The notes under the pieces were generated by a model that saw only the letters and a list, made by a program, of their open reading frames with translations, ran no database searches and had not been told where the DNA came from. From Physella acuta (Eukaryota > Mollusca > Gastropoda > Physidae), in NCBI RefSeq assembly GCF_028476545.1, contig NW_026731985.1, positions 1,646,501 through 1,710,500 of the forward strand: a stretch of DNA of 64,000 nucleotides, read 5' to 3'. The position numbers were made by a program, and so were the translations under genes. This document shows, piece by piece, positions 10,690-21,221 of the stretch (position 1 is the stretch's first letter; every line of letters begins with the position of its first letter).

Positions 10690-11995
10690 ACAGTTCTAGT
10701 TAACTCTGACATTGGTGAGTTGCTGTTTTTGTGGTAAAGTTCTAGTCAACTGACATTGGTGACTTGCTGTTTTGTCTGAATCGGTACAGTTCTAGTCAAC
10801 TCTGACATTGGTGAGTTGCTGTTTTTGTGGTACAGTTCTAGTCAACTCTGACATTGGTGAGTTGCTGTTTTTTGTGGTACAGTTCTAGTCAACTCTGACA
10901 TTGGTGAGTTGCTGTTTTTGTGGTACAGTTCTAGTCAACTCTGACATTGGTGAGTTGCTGTTTTTTGTGGTACAGTTCTAGTCAACTCTGACATTGGTGA
11001 GTTGCTGTTTTTGTGGTACAGTTCTAGTCAACTCTGACATTGGTGAGTTGCTGTTTTTGTGGTACAGTTCTAGTCAACTCTGACATTGGTGAGTTGCTGT
11101 TTTTGTGGTACAGTTCTAGTCAACTCTGACATTGGTGAGTTGCTGTTTTTGTGGTACAGTTCTAGTCAACTCTGACATTGGTGAGTTGCTGTTTTTTGTG
11201 GTACAGTTCTAGTCAACTCTGACGTCGGTGAGTTGCTGTTTTTGTGGTACAGTTCTAGTCAACTCTGACATTGGTGAGTTGCTGTTTTTTGTGGTACAGT
11301 TCTAGTCAACTCTGACATTGGTGAGTTGCTGTTTTTGTGGTACAGTTCTAGTCAACTCTGACATTGGTGAGTTTCTGTTTTTGTCTGAATCGGTACAGTT
11401 CTAGTCAACTCTGACATTGGTGAGTTGCTGTTTTTGTGGTACAGTTCTAGTCAACTCTGACATTGGTGAGTTGCTGTTTTTTGTGGTACAGTTCTAGTCA
11501 ACTCTGACGTCGGTGAGTTGCTGTTTTTGTGGTACAGTTCTAGTCAACTCTGACATTGGTGAGTTGCTGTTTTTTGTGGTACAGTTCTAGTCAACTCTGA
11601 CATTGGTGAGTTGCTGTTTTTGTGGTACAGTTCTAGTCAACTCTGACATTGGTGAGTTGCTGTTTTTGTGGTACAGTTCTAGTCAACTCTGACATTGGTG
11701 AGTTTCTGTTTTTGTCTGAATCGGTACAGTTCTAGTCAACTCTGACATTGGTGAGTTGCTGTTTTTGTGGTACAGTTCTAGTCAACTCTGACATTGGTGA
11801 GTTGCTGTTTTTTGTGGTACAGTTCTAGTCAACTCTGACATTGGTGAGTTGCTGTTTTTTGTGGTACAGTTCTAGTCAACTCTGACATTGGTGAGTTGCT
11901 GTTTTTTGTGGTACAGTTCTAGTCAACTCTGACATTGGTGAGTTGCTGTTTTTGTGGTACAGTTCTAGTCAACTCTGACATTGGTGAGTTGCTGT
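10690..11995 (+). repeat. 46-bp minisatellite with both acceptor- and donor-like motifs
   Basis: About 28 units made of GTGAGTTGCTGTTTTTGTGG, TACAG, then TTCTAGTCAACTCTGACATT and G. Each unit thus reads as a pyrimidine-rich tract ending in TACAG, a 21-nt micro-exon-like piece, and a GTGAGT donor. The first unit follows TTTTTGTCTGAATCAG. No flanking gene was recognised. Confidence 0.92.
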
Positions 11996-12224
11996 TTTTA
12001 ACCTAACTACATTTTCAGTAATTAGGGAAATTTGGTGGTTGATCTGTGATGGGTTTTTTCTATAAATAGTTTTGATGTTTTATTTCTCTGTGTTTCCGTT
12101 TTGATGATATTCTAAAAATAGGTCATTATTTTTCTGGACGTGTGAGTTTAGATACTAATCTATAGGCTTAGGTATTTATCGAATTTCAATTCAACAATTT
12201 CAATTGCGGAAACTAAGTGGCACG
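11996..12224. other. Spacer
   Basis: Unique-looking A/T-rich sequence between a minisatellite and a SINE. Confidence 0.5.
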
Positions 12225-12470
12225 GAGAGGGATGTAGTGGCCAACAAGGTAGAGAGCTGGACTGCTAACTCGAGTTCGAATCCGGGTTCAAGTCAGTAGA
12301 CCGTCCCTTAGTCCACCCAACTTTGATGGGTACCTAACTCACATTAGAGTAAGTAAAGGCGGCTGGGCGTAGTGCTGACCACACTATCCCTTCATATGCC
12401 GAGGTCACAGAAACATACTTTACTTGCCCCGTAGACCGTCAGGTTTAAAAGGGAACTTTACTACTTACTC
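12225..12470 (+). mobile_element. tRNA-derived gastropod-type SINE
   Basis: The tRNA-like head GGTAGAGAGCTGGACTGC contains an A-box-like part, and GAGTTCGAATCC at 12272 is a B box. The body follows: TCCACCCAACTTTGATGGGT, ACCTAACTCACATTAGAG, GGGCGTAGTGCTGACC, GTAGACCGTCAGG. It is the most complete copy here and serves as reference for those at 7232, 21850, 32510, 34500 and 53840. Confidence 0.85.
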
Positions 12471-13014
12471 ACAAAACCGAGTTCAATGATTATGTGTTGT
12501 TGTATCCATATTATTTAGTTAATTTTTATTTTCACTTTAGTTTACGTTTTCTTTCGTTCTCTTTACTTGTGTCTTCCTTTGTTGAGTTCTTCATTAAGAA
12601 CAGCAACACAAAAAGGGAGCTTTCTTGTTGGTTCGCGCATTTAAATTAAATATATCTTAATGTTAAAACTACTTTGGCTGGTCAAATACGTCTGGTAAAC
12701 TAAGCACGAGCCTGCTTACCATGTGTATGATGAACTAGCTCACAGTTTTGGAATGGAATGATTTATTGCATGCAAAACTTTGTAATGTTTTTTAACGCAT
12801 GAATCGGCATTTCTAATGTTGTTTCCGCTAATTATCGAGCACTGCCTAACTTTGGTGTATGTATTTACCGGCATTGTATGAATTTGTTGAAATGTATTAA
12901 TCGGATCTATACTACTTAGACGTGTAGACTTATTTTTATCTATGCAGCAACTTCGAAAAATGCTTGTTTTTTACACCAATCAATGCACCAACTTAGAGAG
13001 TAACTTTGTTTTTA
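12471..13014. other. Spacer, nothing recognised
   Basis: A/T-rich. No gene, repeat or RNA signal seen. Confidence 0.5.
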
Positions 13015-13490
13015 GCCGTGGTAGTGTACTTTTCGCTTCTTTTGGCTTGTATAGCTTTAGTCTATACATATGGTTTCAAAAGCCAGCTCTCAGCTGGTTC
13101 AGCCTTCGTATCCTAGGTATTTCCTAGGTAACCTACGCTATTTTGATAAGACACCTAAGTCACAAATAGAGCCCGAATATCCACGCCACGTTTAGTTTCG
13201 TAGCGTTAAATGTTACATTTTCGTGTGCTACCTTAACTTCGTGTAGTGGTAGTGTGTACTTTCGCTTCTTCTGTCATGTATAGCTTTAGTCTATACATGT
13301 GGTTTCAAAAGCCAGCTCTCAGCTGTGTAAAGCCTCGTTATCCTAGGTATATCCTAGGCGACGCTATTTTGATAACACCTTGTTCGGAAATACAAGCCAA
13401 ATATCCACACCACGCGTAGTTTCTCGTAGTGTAACATGCTACATTCTCGCGTGCTGCCTAGATATTCGTGTAGTATTGTTACCCGTGATG
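13015..13490. repeat. Two tandem copies of a repeat of about 235 bp
   Basis: Both copies contain TTTAGTCTATACAT, GGTTTCAAAAGCCAGCTCTC and the near-palindrome TCCTAGGTAT(T/A)TCCTAGG. They differ by about 15 percent. The family is unknown. Confidence 0.8.
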
Positions 13491-13554
13491 CAATTTTTAA
13501 GGAACGCATGTTTTTGCAAGAAAAACTTACCTTGTTTTCACTTGCAACATTCAT

Positions 13555-13860
13555 TTCGAGGGATTGGAGTGGTCGGGCGATTAAGCACATGGTTACTAAC
13601 CCGAGAGTCCAGTTCAATCCCCCGGGCAGATGTAACTCGTCTGCTGGGAATAGCAGCCCCTCTAAGAGAGGAAACTCCGAAATCAAACCGGAGTTAAGCC
13701 CCTTAGGCGATAGGATTACCAGCTCTGGTTTCCTTTCGGCAGCTCCTGCGACACAGCTGATTCCAAGATGTACAGGTAGGCCCTGTCCCTTGGGTCCATC
13801 CGTGGTGGAGAGGGGGGGGGGGCTGATTCATGGGCAATATCTGGTTCTTCTCAGTTAAGG
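13555..13860 (+). mobile_element. SINE, second family (CTCGTCTGCTGGG core)
   Basis: A tRNA-like head with B-box-like AGTCCAGTTCAATCCC is followed by AACTCGTCTGCTGGGAATAG and CCTCTAAGAGAGGAAACTCC. The core matches the insert at 8163. The frames crossing it are not genes. Confidence 0.6.
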
Positions 13861-14739
13861 GCCCTGATTTGTGCTTGGATTTTCAATGCGATTGTCTACT
13901 AAACTAGGGAGTCTTATTTTTATTCATTTCAAATTATTAATACAATTGAAATTCTACATTTAATATATTATTGTTAATAGTGTATTAAATGTAGAATTTC
14001 AATTTATTTTTTAATTAAAATTTAACTTGATATTTCCAATATTAATTTTTACTTTTTTAAAAACTCCATTTCTGTAACAGTTGGGTAAAAATTTGAATAT
14101 GAACACGCTTTTATAACATTGGTTAAAAATGTAATTGATTTTCTATAATTATGTAATAAAGAACCACTATTAAAATAACTAAATAGAAAAAACGTACTTA
14201 ATAAAACAATCTTTGCCTTCTACCGGAAAATTTAAAATTTCACCTCAATCAATTTACAAATATTTAGTTCTCAAAATTCAATTTTCCAAATCATAATTTC
14301 CCCCAAACTATTTTTTTTTCCATCCATTTAGGCCGCCTGTGTGAGCTGAAATATAAGTTTGAAAGTAAATGTGAAAACTGTTGAAATAATAAATCTGAGT
14401 TAAGTAAAATTATACTTTATCACCTAGATTCATTAAAAGGGCAAAGTTATAGCTATAACTGCAGCAATAACACTATAACTATCATACGCCCGTGCTTCGC
14501 TACGGTAAAGAAAAATTGGTGTAATGTGAGCGTCGACAAATAGCTGTTCTCCTGGGCGTCCGCGCACTTCACCCTTTATAACCGAACAATGTTTCGTATT
14601 GATGAAAAATACTGCTGAACGCTCATTAACATATTACCATTTAGAAAAATTACCTCCACACAATTATATTACAAATAAACTGGAAATACAACACAGATTG
14701 AGGAAATGACATTAAATAATAATAATAGGATCATGTACA

Positions 14740-14742
<3 letters not shown>
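13861..14742. other. A/T-rich spacer with one strong hairpin
   Basis: Very A/T-rich. Apart from the hairpin at 13946-14002 and the phrase CGTGCTTCGCTACGG at 14492, nothing is recognised. Confidence 0.5.
13946..14002. other. Perfect 20-bp inverted repeat
   Basis: TTGAAATTCTACATTTAATA at 13946-13965 is exactly complemented at 13983-14002, with a 17-nt loop. It could be a remnant of a miniature element or a structured transcript. Confidence 0.85.

Positions 14743-14816
<74 letters not shown>
14743..14816. repeat. (TA)n microsatellite
   Basis: About 37 TA dinucleotides directly before TACTAGCCGTCCCGGCC. The same TA-then-TACTAG junction occurs at 17430. Confidence 0.95.
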
Positions 14817-14817
<1 letters not shown>

Positions 14818-15480
14818 TAGCCGTCCCGGCCAGGCCCTGCTCTGGCTTCTGTGAAAAACCTTTCTGTTAAAGACCGTTACCTGTGTGTTTAGTAATCATC
14901 ATAAACCCGGCATTGCCCACCCAAACCACAACCAACCAAAACAACAAAACGCAAACATAACGCTAATACAATTACAAATACAAACGAAAACAAAAACCTA
15001 ACAACAAACCCAACCACAATCACAAACACCAATACAAACACAAAGAAAAAACAAACAAAAAAGCAAACGAAAACAAACCAAATCCAAACGCAAAACCAAC
15101 CACAAACACAAACCCAAAGAAAAAAACACAAACGAAAAAGCAAACGAAAACAAACCAAATCCAAACGCAAAGCCAACCACAAACACAAATACAAACACAA
15201 ACCCAAAGAAAAAAAACACAAACGAAAACGAAAAAAGAAAGAACAAAAACGAACCAAATCAAAACGCAACCACTAACGCAAACCCAACCTAAACACAAAG
15301 AAAACACTAACGCGAACATAAACGCAAAGTGCTCACAGTCTAGCCCGGGACAGAATCGCCTGTTTCAGCTTAATAATTGACTATAGTAACCCAACTTATT
15401 CATAGTCTTTTGCACTCACTTAAACGAACGTAGGTGCCAAACCAAACCAAATGAACAATTATAATACTCCAAGCTTATTC
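14817..15480 (-). mobile_element. Inverted copy of the 8570-9215 dispersed element
   Basis: The reverse complement matches 8570-9215: AATAAGCTTGGAGTATTATA, AAGACTATGAATAAGTTGGG, the hexamer array (14935-15320), and the terminal CCGGCATTG...GATTACTAA. The two copies differ mainly in array length. Confidence 0.7.
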
Positions 15481-15930
15481 TTAAAATACCTACAACATTT
15501 GCACTTGATCAATTCCCGCTAATTTGTAATTATTTTTTTTCCCAACACCAAAGCAAAGTAATAAAAAGTAAATTCTTTTCCACTAATGCAATGTTTTATA
15601 AAGGGAAGTAATTGTGTTTTCCTAATTTATCGAAGGGAAGTAAGTGCTAAAGGACTAAATATAAATAATTTTCAGACATAATTAGAATTTTTGTTATTTT
15701 TTTAAAATTGTGTTTAATGAACATGCCGACAATTATTACTATCAGTTTGAAAAATGAAAATTATTTCCCAACACTTTCAATAGTAATTTTTTAACTTATA
15801 AATTTAGACTATGAGCACGGTAATAGTCTAACACTTAAATCCATAGAAGTATGTCAACGACAAACAAACTTATTACGTTACATACAGAATTGAGCTTTAT
15901 ATATTAGATATATATATATATATATAAAAT
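15481..15930. other. A/T-rich spacer
   Basis: No gene signal. Ends in a short (TA)n tract at 15908 and then a GT-rich tract. Confidence 0.5.
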
Positions 15931-16038
15931 ATGTTTGTGTGTGCGTGTGTGTGTGTGTGCATGTGCGCGTGTGTGCGTGTGTTTTTCGCAAGGGCCCCGC
16001 TCAAGCTAAATACACCCTGCCGAGCAAGAACTGCTCCC

Positions 16039-16975
16039 GATCTACGCCCTATTCCTACAACAAACCCAGCACTAGAAATATCGTGCTCCCGATCTACGCC
16101 CTATTCCTACAACAAACCCAGCACTAGAAATATCGTGCTCCCGATCTACGCCCTATTCCTACAACAAACCCAGCACAAGAAATATCGTGCTCCCGATCTA
16201 CGCCCTATTCCTACAACAAACCCAGCACTAGAAATATCGTGCTCCCGATCTACGCCCTATTCCTTCAACAAACCCAGCACTAGAAATATCGTGCTCCCAA
16301 CCTACGCCCTATTCCTACAACAAACCCAGCACTAGAAATATCGTGCTCCCAACCTACGCCCTATTCCTACAACAAACCCAGCACTAGAAATATCATGCTC
16401 CCAACCTACGCCCTATTCCTGCAACAAACCCAGCACTAGAAATATCGTGCTCCCAACCTACGCCCTATTCCTACAACAAACCCAGCACTAGAAATATCGT
16501 GCTCCCAACCTACGCCCTATTCCTACAACAAACCCAGCACTAGAAATATCGTGGTCCCAACCTACGCCCTATTCCTACAACAAACCCAGCACTAGAAATA
16601 TCGTGCTCCCAACCTACGCCCTATTCCTACAACAAACCCAGCACTAGAAATATCGTGCTCCCAACCTACGCCCTATTCCTACAACAAACCCAGCACTAGA
16701 AATATCGTGCTCCCAACCTACGCCCTATTCCTGCAACAAACCCAGCACTTGAAATATCATGCTCCCAACCTACGCCCTATTCCTGCAACAAACCCAGCAC
16801 TAGAAATATCATGCTCCCGATGTACGCCCTATTCCTACAACAAACCCAGCACTTGAAATATCATGCTCCCGAGCTACGCCCTATTCCTACAACAAACCCA
16901 GCACTAGAAATATCGTGCTCCCAACCTACGCCCTATTCCTACAACAAACCCAGCACTTGGAATATCGGCTCGTTA
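16039..16975. repeat. 52-bp tandem repeat
   Basis: Eighteen nearly exact 52-bp units (CTACGCCCTATTCCTACAAC plus AAACCCAGCACTAGAAATAT plus CGTGCTCCCGAT). The left units read CCCGATC and the right units CCCAACC, so two subtypes occupy opposite halves. The open frames reflect the repeat. Confidence 0.95.
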
Positions 16976-17267
16976 GACCAACCCTGACCCACATACGATA
17001 TCAACAGGCCCAGAGCTATCTGTGGGTTTGCGTTTCTCAGTGGGAACATAACTCAGTCACTTGGTCTTTCGTGATGTCAGGCATGCATAGATTTGGACTA
17101 GCCCTAACTCTTTCGTTTGTATGTATGTGTGGTAGACAGGGGCGGAGGCAGGAGGGTGCTGGCGCGAGAATTAGGAATGATCCACCCCCCCCCCCCCCAA
17201 CTACCCCAAAATGAAAGTGTTTCAGGTTAATAGACACAAATTATAGATAGTATCAAGACATCATTAT

Positions 17268-17270
17268 GAT

Positions 17271-17366
<96 letters not shown>

Positions 17367-17430
17367 GTATATATATATATATATACGTATATATATATAT
17401 ATATACGTATATGTACGTATATATATATAT
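17268..17430. repeat. (CA)n(TA)n compound microsatellite
   Basis: CA repeats run into about 65 TA repeats with interspersed ACGT, ending in TACTAGGCATACTGCC. Confidence 0.95.
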
Positions 17431-17984
17431 ACTAGGCATACTGCCTAGCTTCGCTTAGGTTTTTAAATAACATTTGAGAATTTGAATACTTAATTATTTA
17501 GCGATGGATTTGGTGTTGAGTGCTTTAATTTAAACAGTAATGCTAACTTTAGAAAAAAAATGTTTTAGTTTGTCATTTAAATACCGTTCGCAGAGAAATA
17601 TCGGAAAGTACGCAATGTATAAGTAAAATGGAATTAGAACTACACAGCTTCCATGAACAGTACATCTCATAGTTTTTATTACATTGCCTTTTGAAATTTA
17701 TTTATTTATTTAATTGGGATACGTAACTAAATTAACAACTTAATTTTGTACTAAAACAAATGCTATACTTCGTCATTTTCTGTTTCTGTTTAAAATAGTA
17801 TACAATTATTTGAAAAATAATAATTTAAAAAACGTTACCTCCCTTGAAAACTGAACGTATGACGTATGTCTTTGTTTTTTTTTTACAAACAGTTGCTATG
17901 CTTATATAAGAAATTACGGTATATGAACATATTTAACAACTATAATGGCTGTTTCCGACGGGAATAAAGTTTTTTTGTTAGCCT
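17431..17984. other. Left arm of the satellite-bearing block
   Basis: Starts GCATACTGCCTAGCTTCGCT, a type of border phrase seen in other elements here. A/T-rich with no coding signal. Possibly the left arm of an element whose core is the 342-bp array. Confidence 0.4.
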
Positions 17985-20460
17985 CCAGGGTCGGTCTACG
18001 ACGTCACATAATATTAAGAGATCGTTCGTCAATTTATTTATATATATATATCTCATATAAGGAGAATTTCACTCAAGATCATCTTTTAGCCCTCGTCGAG
18101 GGCTTTGAGTCTGACCAACAGTTTTTCCATACGGCCTAGTCATCTATAGTAGTGTATGCAAAAAATTAGCCAGATATACTGAGCTTAAGTACCCTAAAGT
18201 CTGCGTTGAAATGACCCTCTGTTTTTCCCATAAAATACAAATATTATATAGGGAAATACAACTGGTCAGTTTTGACCCCTTTACGAAGTTTCCCAGATAT
18301 GCCGAGTTTTTTGTGACACCCCAAGGTGTTCTCCTACCACCTCACAAAATTTCAAGGGGGGTCGTCGGAGGAATTTTTTTTTCGTAATAGAGCTCATATA
18401 AAGAGAATTTCACTCGCGGTCACTTTTTAGCCCTCGTCGAGGGCTTTAAGTGTAACCGACAGTTTTCCCTAAAGGTCAAGCCATTGACCTAGGAGCATGC
18501 AAAAAATTAGCCAGATATACTGAGCTTAAGTATCCTAAAGTCTGCGTTGAAATGACCCTCTGTTTTTCCCATAAAATACAAAGATTATATAGGGAAATAC
18601 AACTGGTCAGTTTTGACCCCTTTACGAAGTTTTCCCAGATATGCCGAGTTTTTTGTGACACCCCAAGGTGTTCTCCTACCACCTCACAAAATTTCAAGGG
18701 GGGTCGTCGGAGGAATTTTTTTTTCGTAATAGAGCTCATATAAAGAGAATTTCACTCGCGGTCACTTTTTAGCCCTCGTCGAGTGCTTTGTGTGTAACCG
18801 ACAGTTTTCCCTAAAGGTCAAGCCATTTACCTATAAGCATGCCAAAACTGAGCCAGATGTAAAGAGGGTAAGTGCCATAAAATCCGTTTTGAAATGACCC
18901 TCTGTTTTCCCCATAAAATACAAAGATTATATAGGGAAATACGACTGGTCAGTTTTGACCCATTTCCCGATTTTTCCCGGACATGGCGAGTTTTTTGTGA
19001 CACCCCAAGGCGTTCTCCTACCACCTCACAAAATATCAAGGGGGGTCGTCGTCGGAATTTTTTTTTCGTAATAGAGCTCATATGAAGAGAATTTCACTCG
19101 CGGTCACTTTTTAGCCCTCGTCGAGTGCTTTGTGTGTAACCGACAGTTTTCCCTAAAGGTCAAGCCATTTACCTATAAGCATGCCAAAACTGAGCCAGAT
19201 GTAAAGAGCGTAAGTGCCATAAAATCCGTTTTGAAATGACCCTCTGTTTTCCCCATAAAATACAAAGATTATATAGGGAAATACGACTGGTCAGTTTTGA
19301 CCCATTTCCCGATTTTTCCCGGACATGGCGAGTTTTTTGTGACACCCCAAGGCGTTCTCCTACCACCTCACAAAATATCAAGGGGGTCGTCGGAGGAATT
19401 TTTTTTTCGTAATAGAGCTCATATGAAGAGAATTTCACTCGCGGTCACTTTTTAGCCCTCGTCGAGGGCTTTGAGTGTAACCGACAGATTTCCCTAAAGG
19501 TCAAGCCATTTACCTATAAGCATGCCAAAACTGAGCCAGATGTAAAGAGCGTAAGGTCCATAAAATCCGTTTTGAAATGACCCTCTGTTTTCCCCATAAA
19601 ATACAAAGATTATATAGGGAAATACGACTGGTCAGTTTTGACCCATTTCCCGATTTTTCCCGGACATGGCGAGTTTTTTGTGACACCCCAAGGTGTTCTT
19701 CTACCACCTCACAAAATATCAAGGGTGGTCGTCGGAGGAATTTTTTTTTCGTGATAGAGCTCATATAATGAGAATTTCACTCGCGGTCACTTGTTAGCCC
19801 TCGTCGAGGGCTTTGAGTGTAACCGACAGTTTTCCCTAAAGGTCAAGCCATTGACCTAGGAGCATGCAAAAAATTAGCCAGATATACTGAGCTTAAGTAT
19901 CCTAAAGTCTGCGTTGAAATGACCCTCTGTTTTTCCCATAAAATACAAAGATTATATAGGGAAATACAACTGGTCAGTTTTGACCCCTTACCGAAGTTTT
20001 CCCAGATATGCCGAGTTTTTTGTGACACCCCAAGGTGTTCTCCTACCACCTCACAAAATTTCAAGGGGGGTCGTCGGAGGAATTTTTTTTTTCGTAATAG
20101 AGCTCATATAAAGAGAATTTCACTCGCGGTCACTTTTTAGCCCTCGTCGAGGGCTTTGAGTGTAACCGACAGTTTTCCCTAAAGGTCAAGCCATTGGCCT
20201 AGGAGCATGCAAAAAATTAGCCAGATATACTGAGCTTAAGTATCCTAAAGTCTGCGTTGAAATGACCCTCTGTTTTTCCCATAAAATACAAAGATTATAT
20301 AGGGAAATACAACTGGTCAGTTTTGACCGCTTTACGAAGTTTTCCCAGATATGCCGAGTTTTTTGTGACACCCCAAGGTGTTCTCCTACCACCTCACAAA
20401 ATTTCAAGGGGGGTCGTCGGAGGAATTTTTTTTTCGTAATATAGCTTATATAAGGCGCCG
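17985..20460. repeat. Satellite-like array, 342-bp period
   Basis: The palindrome GCCCTCGTCGAGGGC (or its GAGTGC variant) recurs at 18089, 18430, 18772, 19114, 19455, 19797 and 20140, a spacing of 341-343 bp. Two subtypes occur in the order A A B B B A A: A has AAAAAATTAGCCAGATATAC, B has CCAAAACTGAGCCAGATGTA. (TA)n tracts lie outside the block on both sides. The layout (arms, central tandem repeats, microsatellite) resembles the Helitron-associated pearl/HINE elements of molluscs, but diagnostic ends were not identified. Confidence 0.85.
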
Positions 20461-20610
20461 GTCAGTCGAGGTCAGTTTTGACCCCCTCTCCGTAGACTTT
20501 TTGCCAAACCGTCACCGGCCCTCGTGTTCTATCGCCATAAGGCACCTTCGTGCCAAATTTGACGCGCCTGCGGCGCCGGGAAGTGCCCTATCGGGCACCC
20601 GACCACTTTG

Positions 20611-20611
<1 letters not shown>
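20461..20611. other. Right arm of the satellite-bearing block
   Basis: G/C-rich: CACCTTCGTGCCAAATTTGA and GGCGCCGGGAAGTGCCC, ending at the (TA)n tract. Its base composition is unlike the surroundings. Confidence 0.45.
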
Positions 20612-20704
<93 letters not shown>

Positions 20705-20725
20705 GTATATATATATATGTACACA

Positions 20726-20819
<94 letters not shown>

Positions 20820-20826
20820 ATATGTA
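20612..20826. repeat. (TA)n microsatellite
   Basis: About 200 bp of TA with a central GTACGTATA/GTACACAAACA interruption. A likely assembly-length uncertainty. Confidence 0.95.
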
Positions 20827-21199
20827 TGTTTATATGGTGAAAGTCCTGCTAGACCTGAGAGTCTTGTAATGGTAATTGAAGACGTGATTAGCTTACATAG
20901 ATAAGTTTGTGTTATTTTGGAATTAGTTTCAACTTGCAAGGCCAGTAATCTAAGAACTACGGTCCACTTGTCTCCCCTTGTTGTCAAGTTTTTTATCAGC
21001 TCCCCTCGCAGCAAGTGACGAAACAACAAGTGTGGCCAGATTTTTCGTTTCGTGTCTATTTCAAGTTTTTGTTTACTCTGTCACAATTTTCTTCTGTACG
21101 ACTTAGCTCACTAGAGAACTTAATTAAAATTATAAACAATTGAATGCGGAGACAAAGACTTCTCGGATAAAGACATGGAACTTTTGAAGAAGTGACAGA
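20827..21199 (+). other. Upstream region and 5' leader of the aquaporin gene
   Basis: No clear TATA box. Two short upstream reading frames precede the start: ATG at 21144 (8 codons) and ATG at 21175 (6 codons). Both end before the main ATG at 21200. Confidence 0.45.
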
Positions 21200-21221
21200 A
21201 TGGAAAGAAATTCTGAAAAAG
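21200..21221 (+). CDS. Aquaporin coding exon 1
   Basis: ATG plus 19 nt (MERNSEK and one base), donor GTAATT at 21222. Chosen because it gives the right phase for exon 2 (G|GT, Gly) across a 113-bp intron and is the first ATG after two closed uORFs. A different 5' exon cannot be excluded. Confidence 0.65.

Noticed and set aside
16039-16975. CRISPR-like look of a regular 52-bp repeat
   Set aside because: Units are contiguous with no unique spacers, in a eukaryotic genome.
17227-17448. Tyr-Ile repeat frames, also at 20529-20904, 36273-36488, 53289-53534, 61727-62123 and 63449-63774
   Set aside because: Translations of (TA)n microsatellites.
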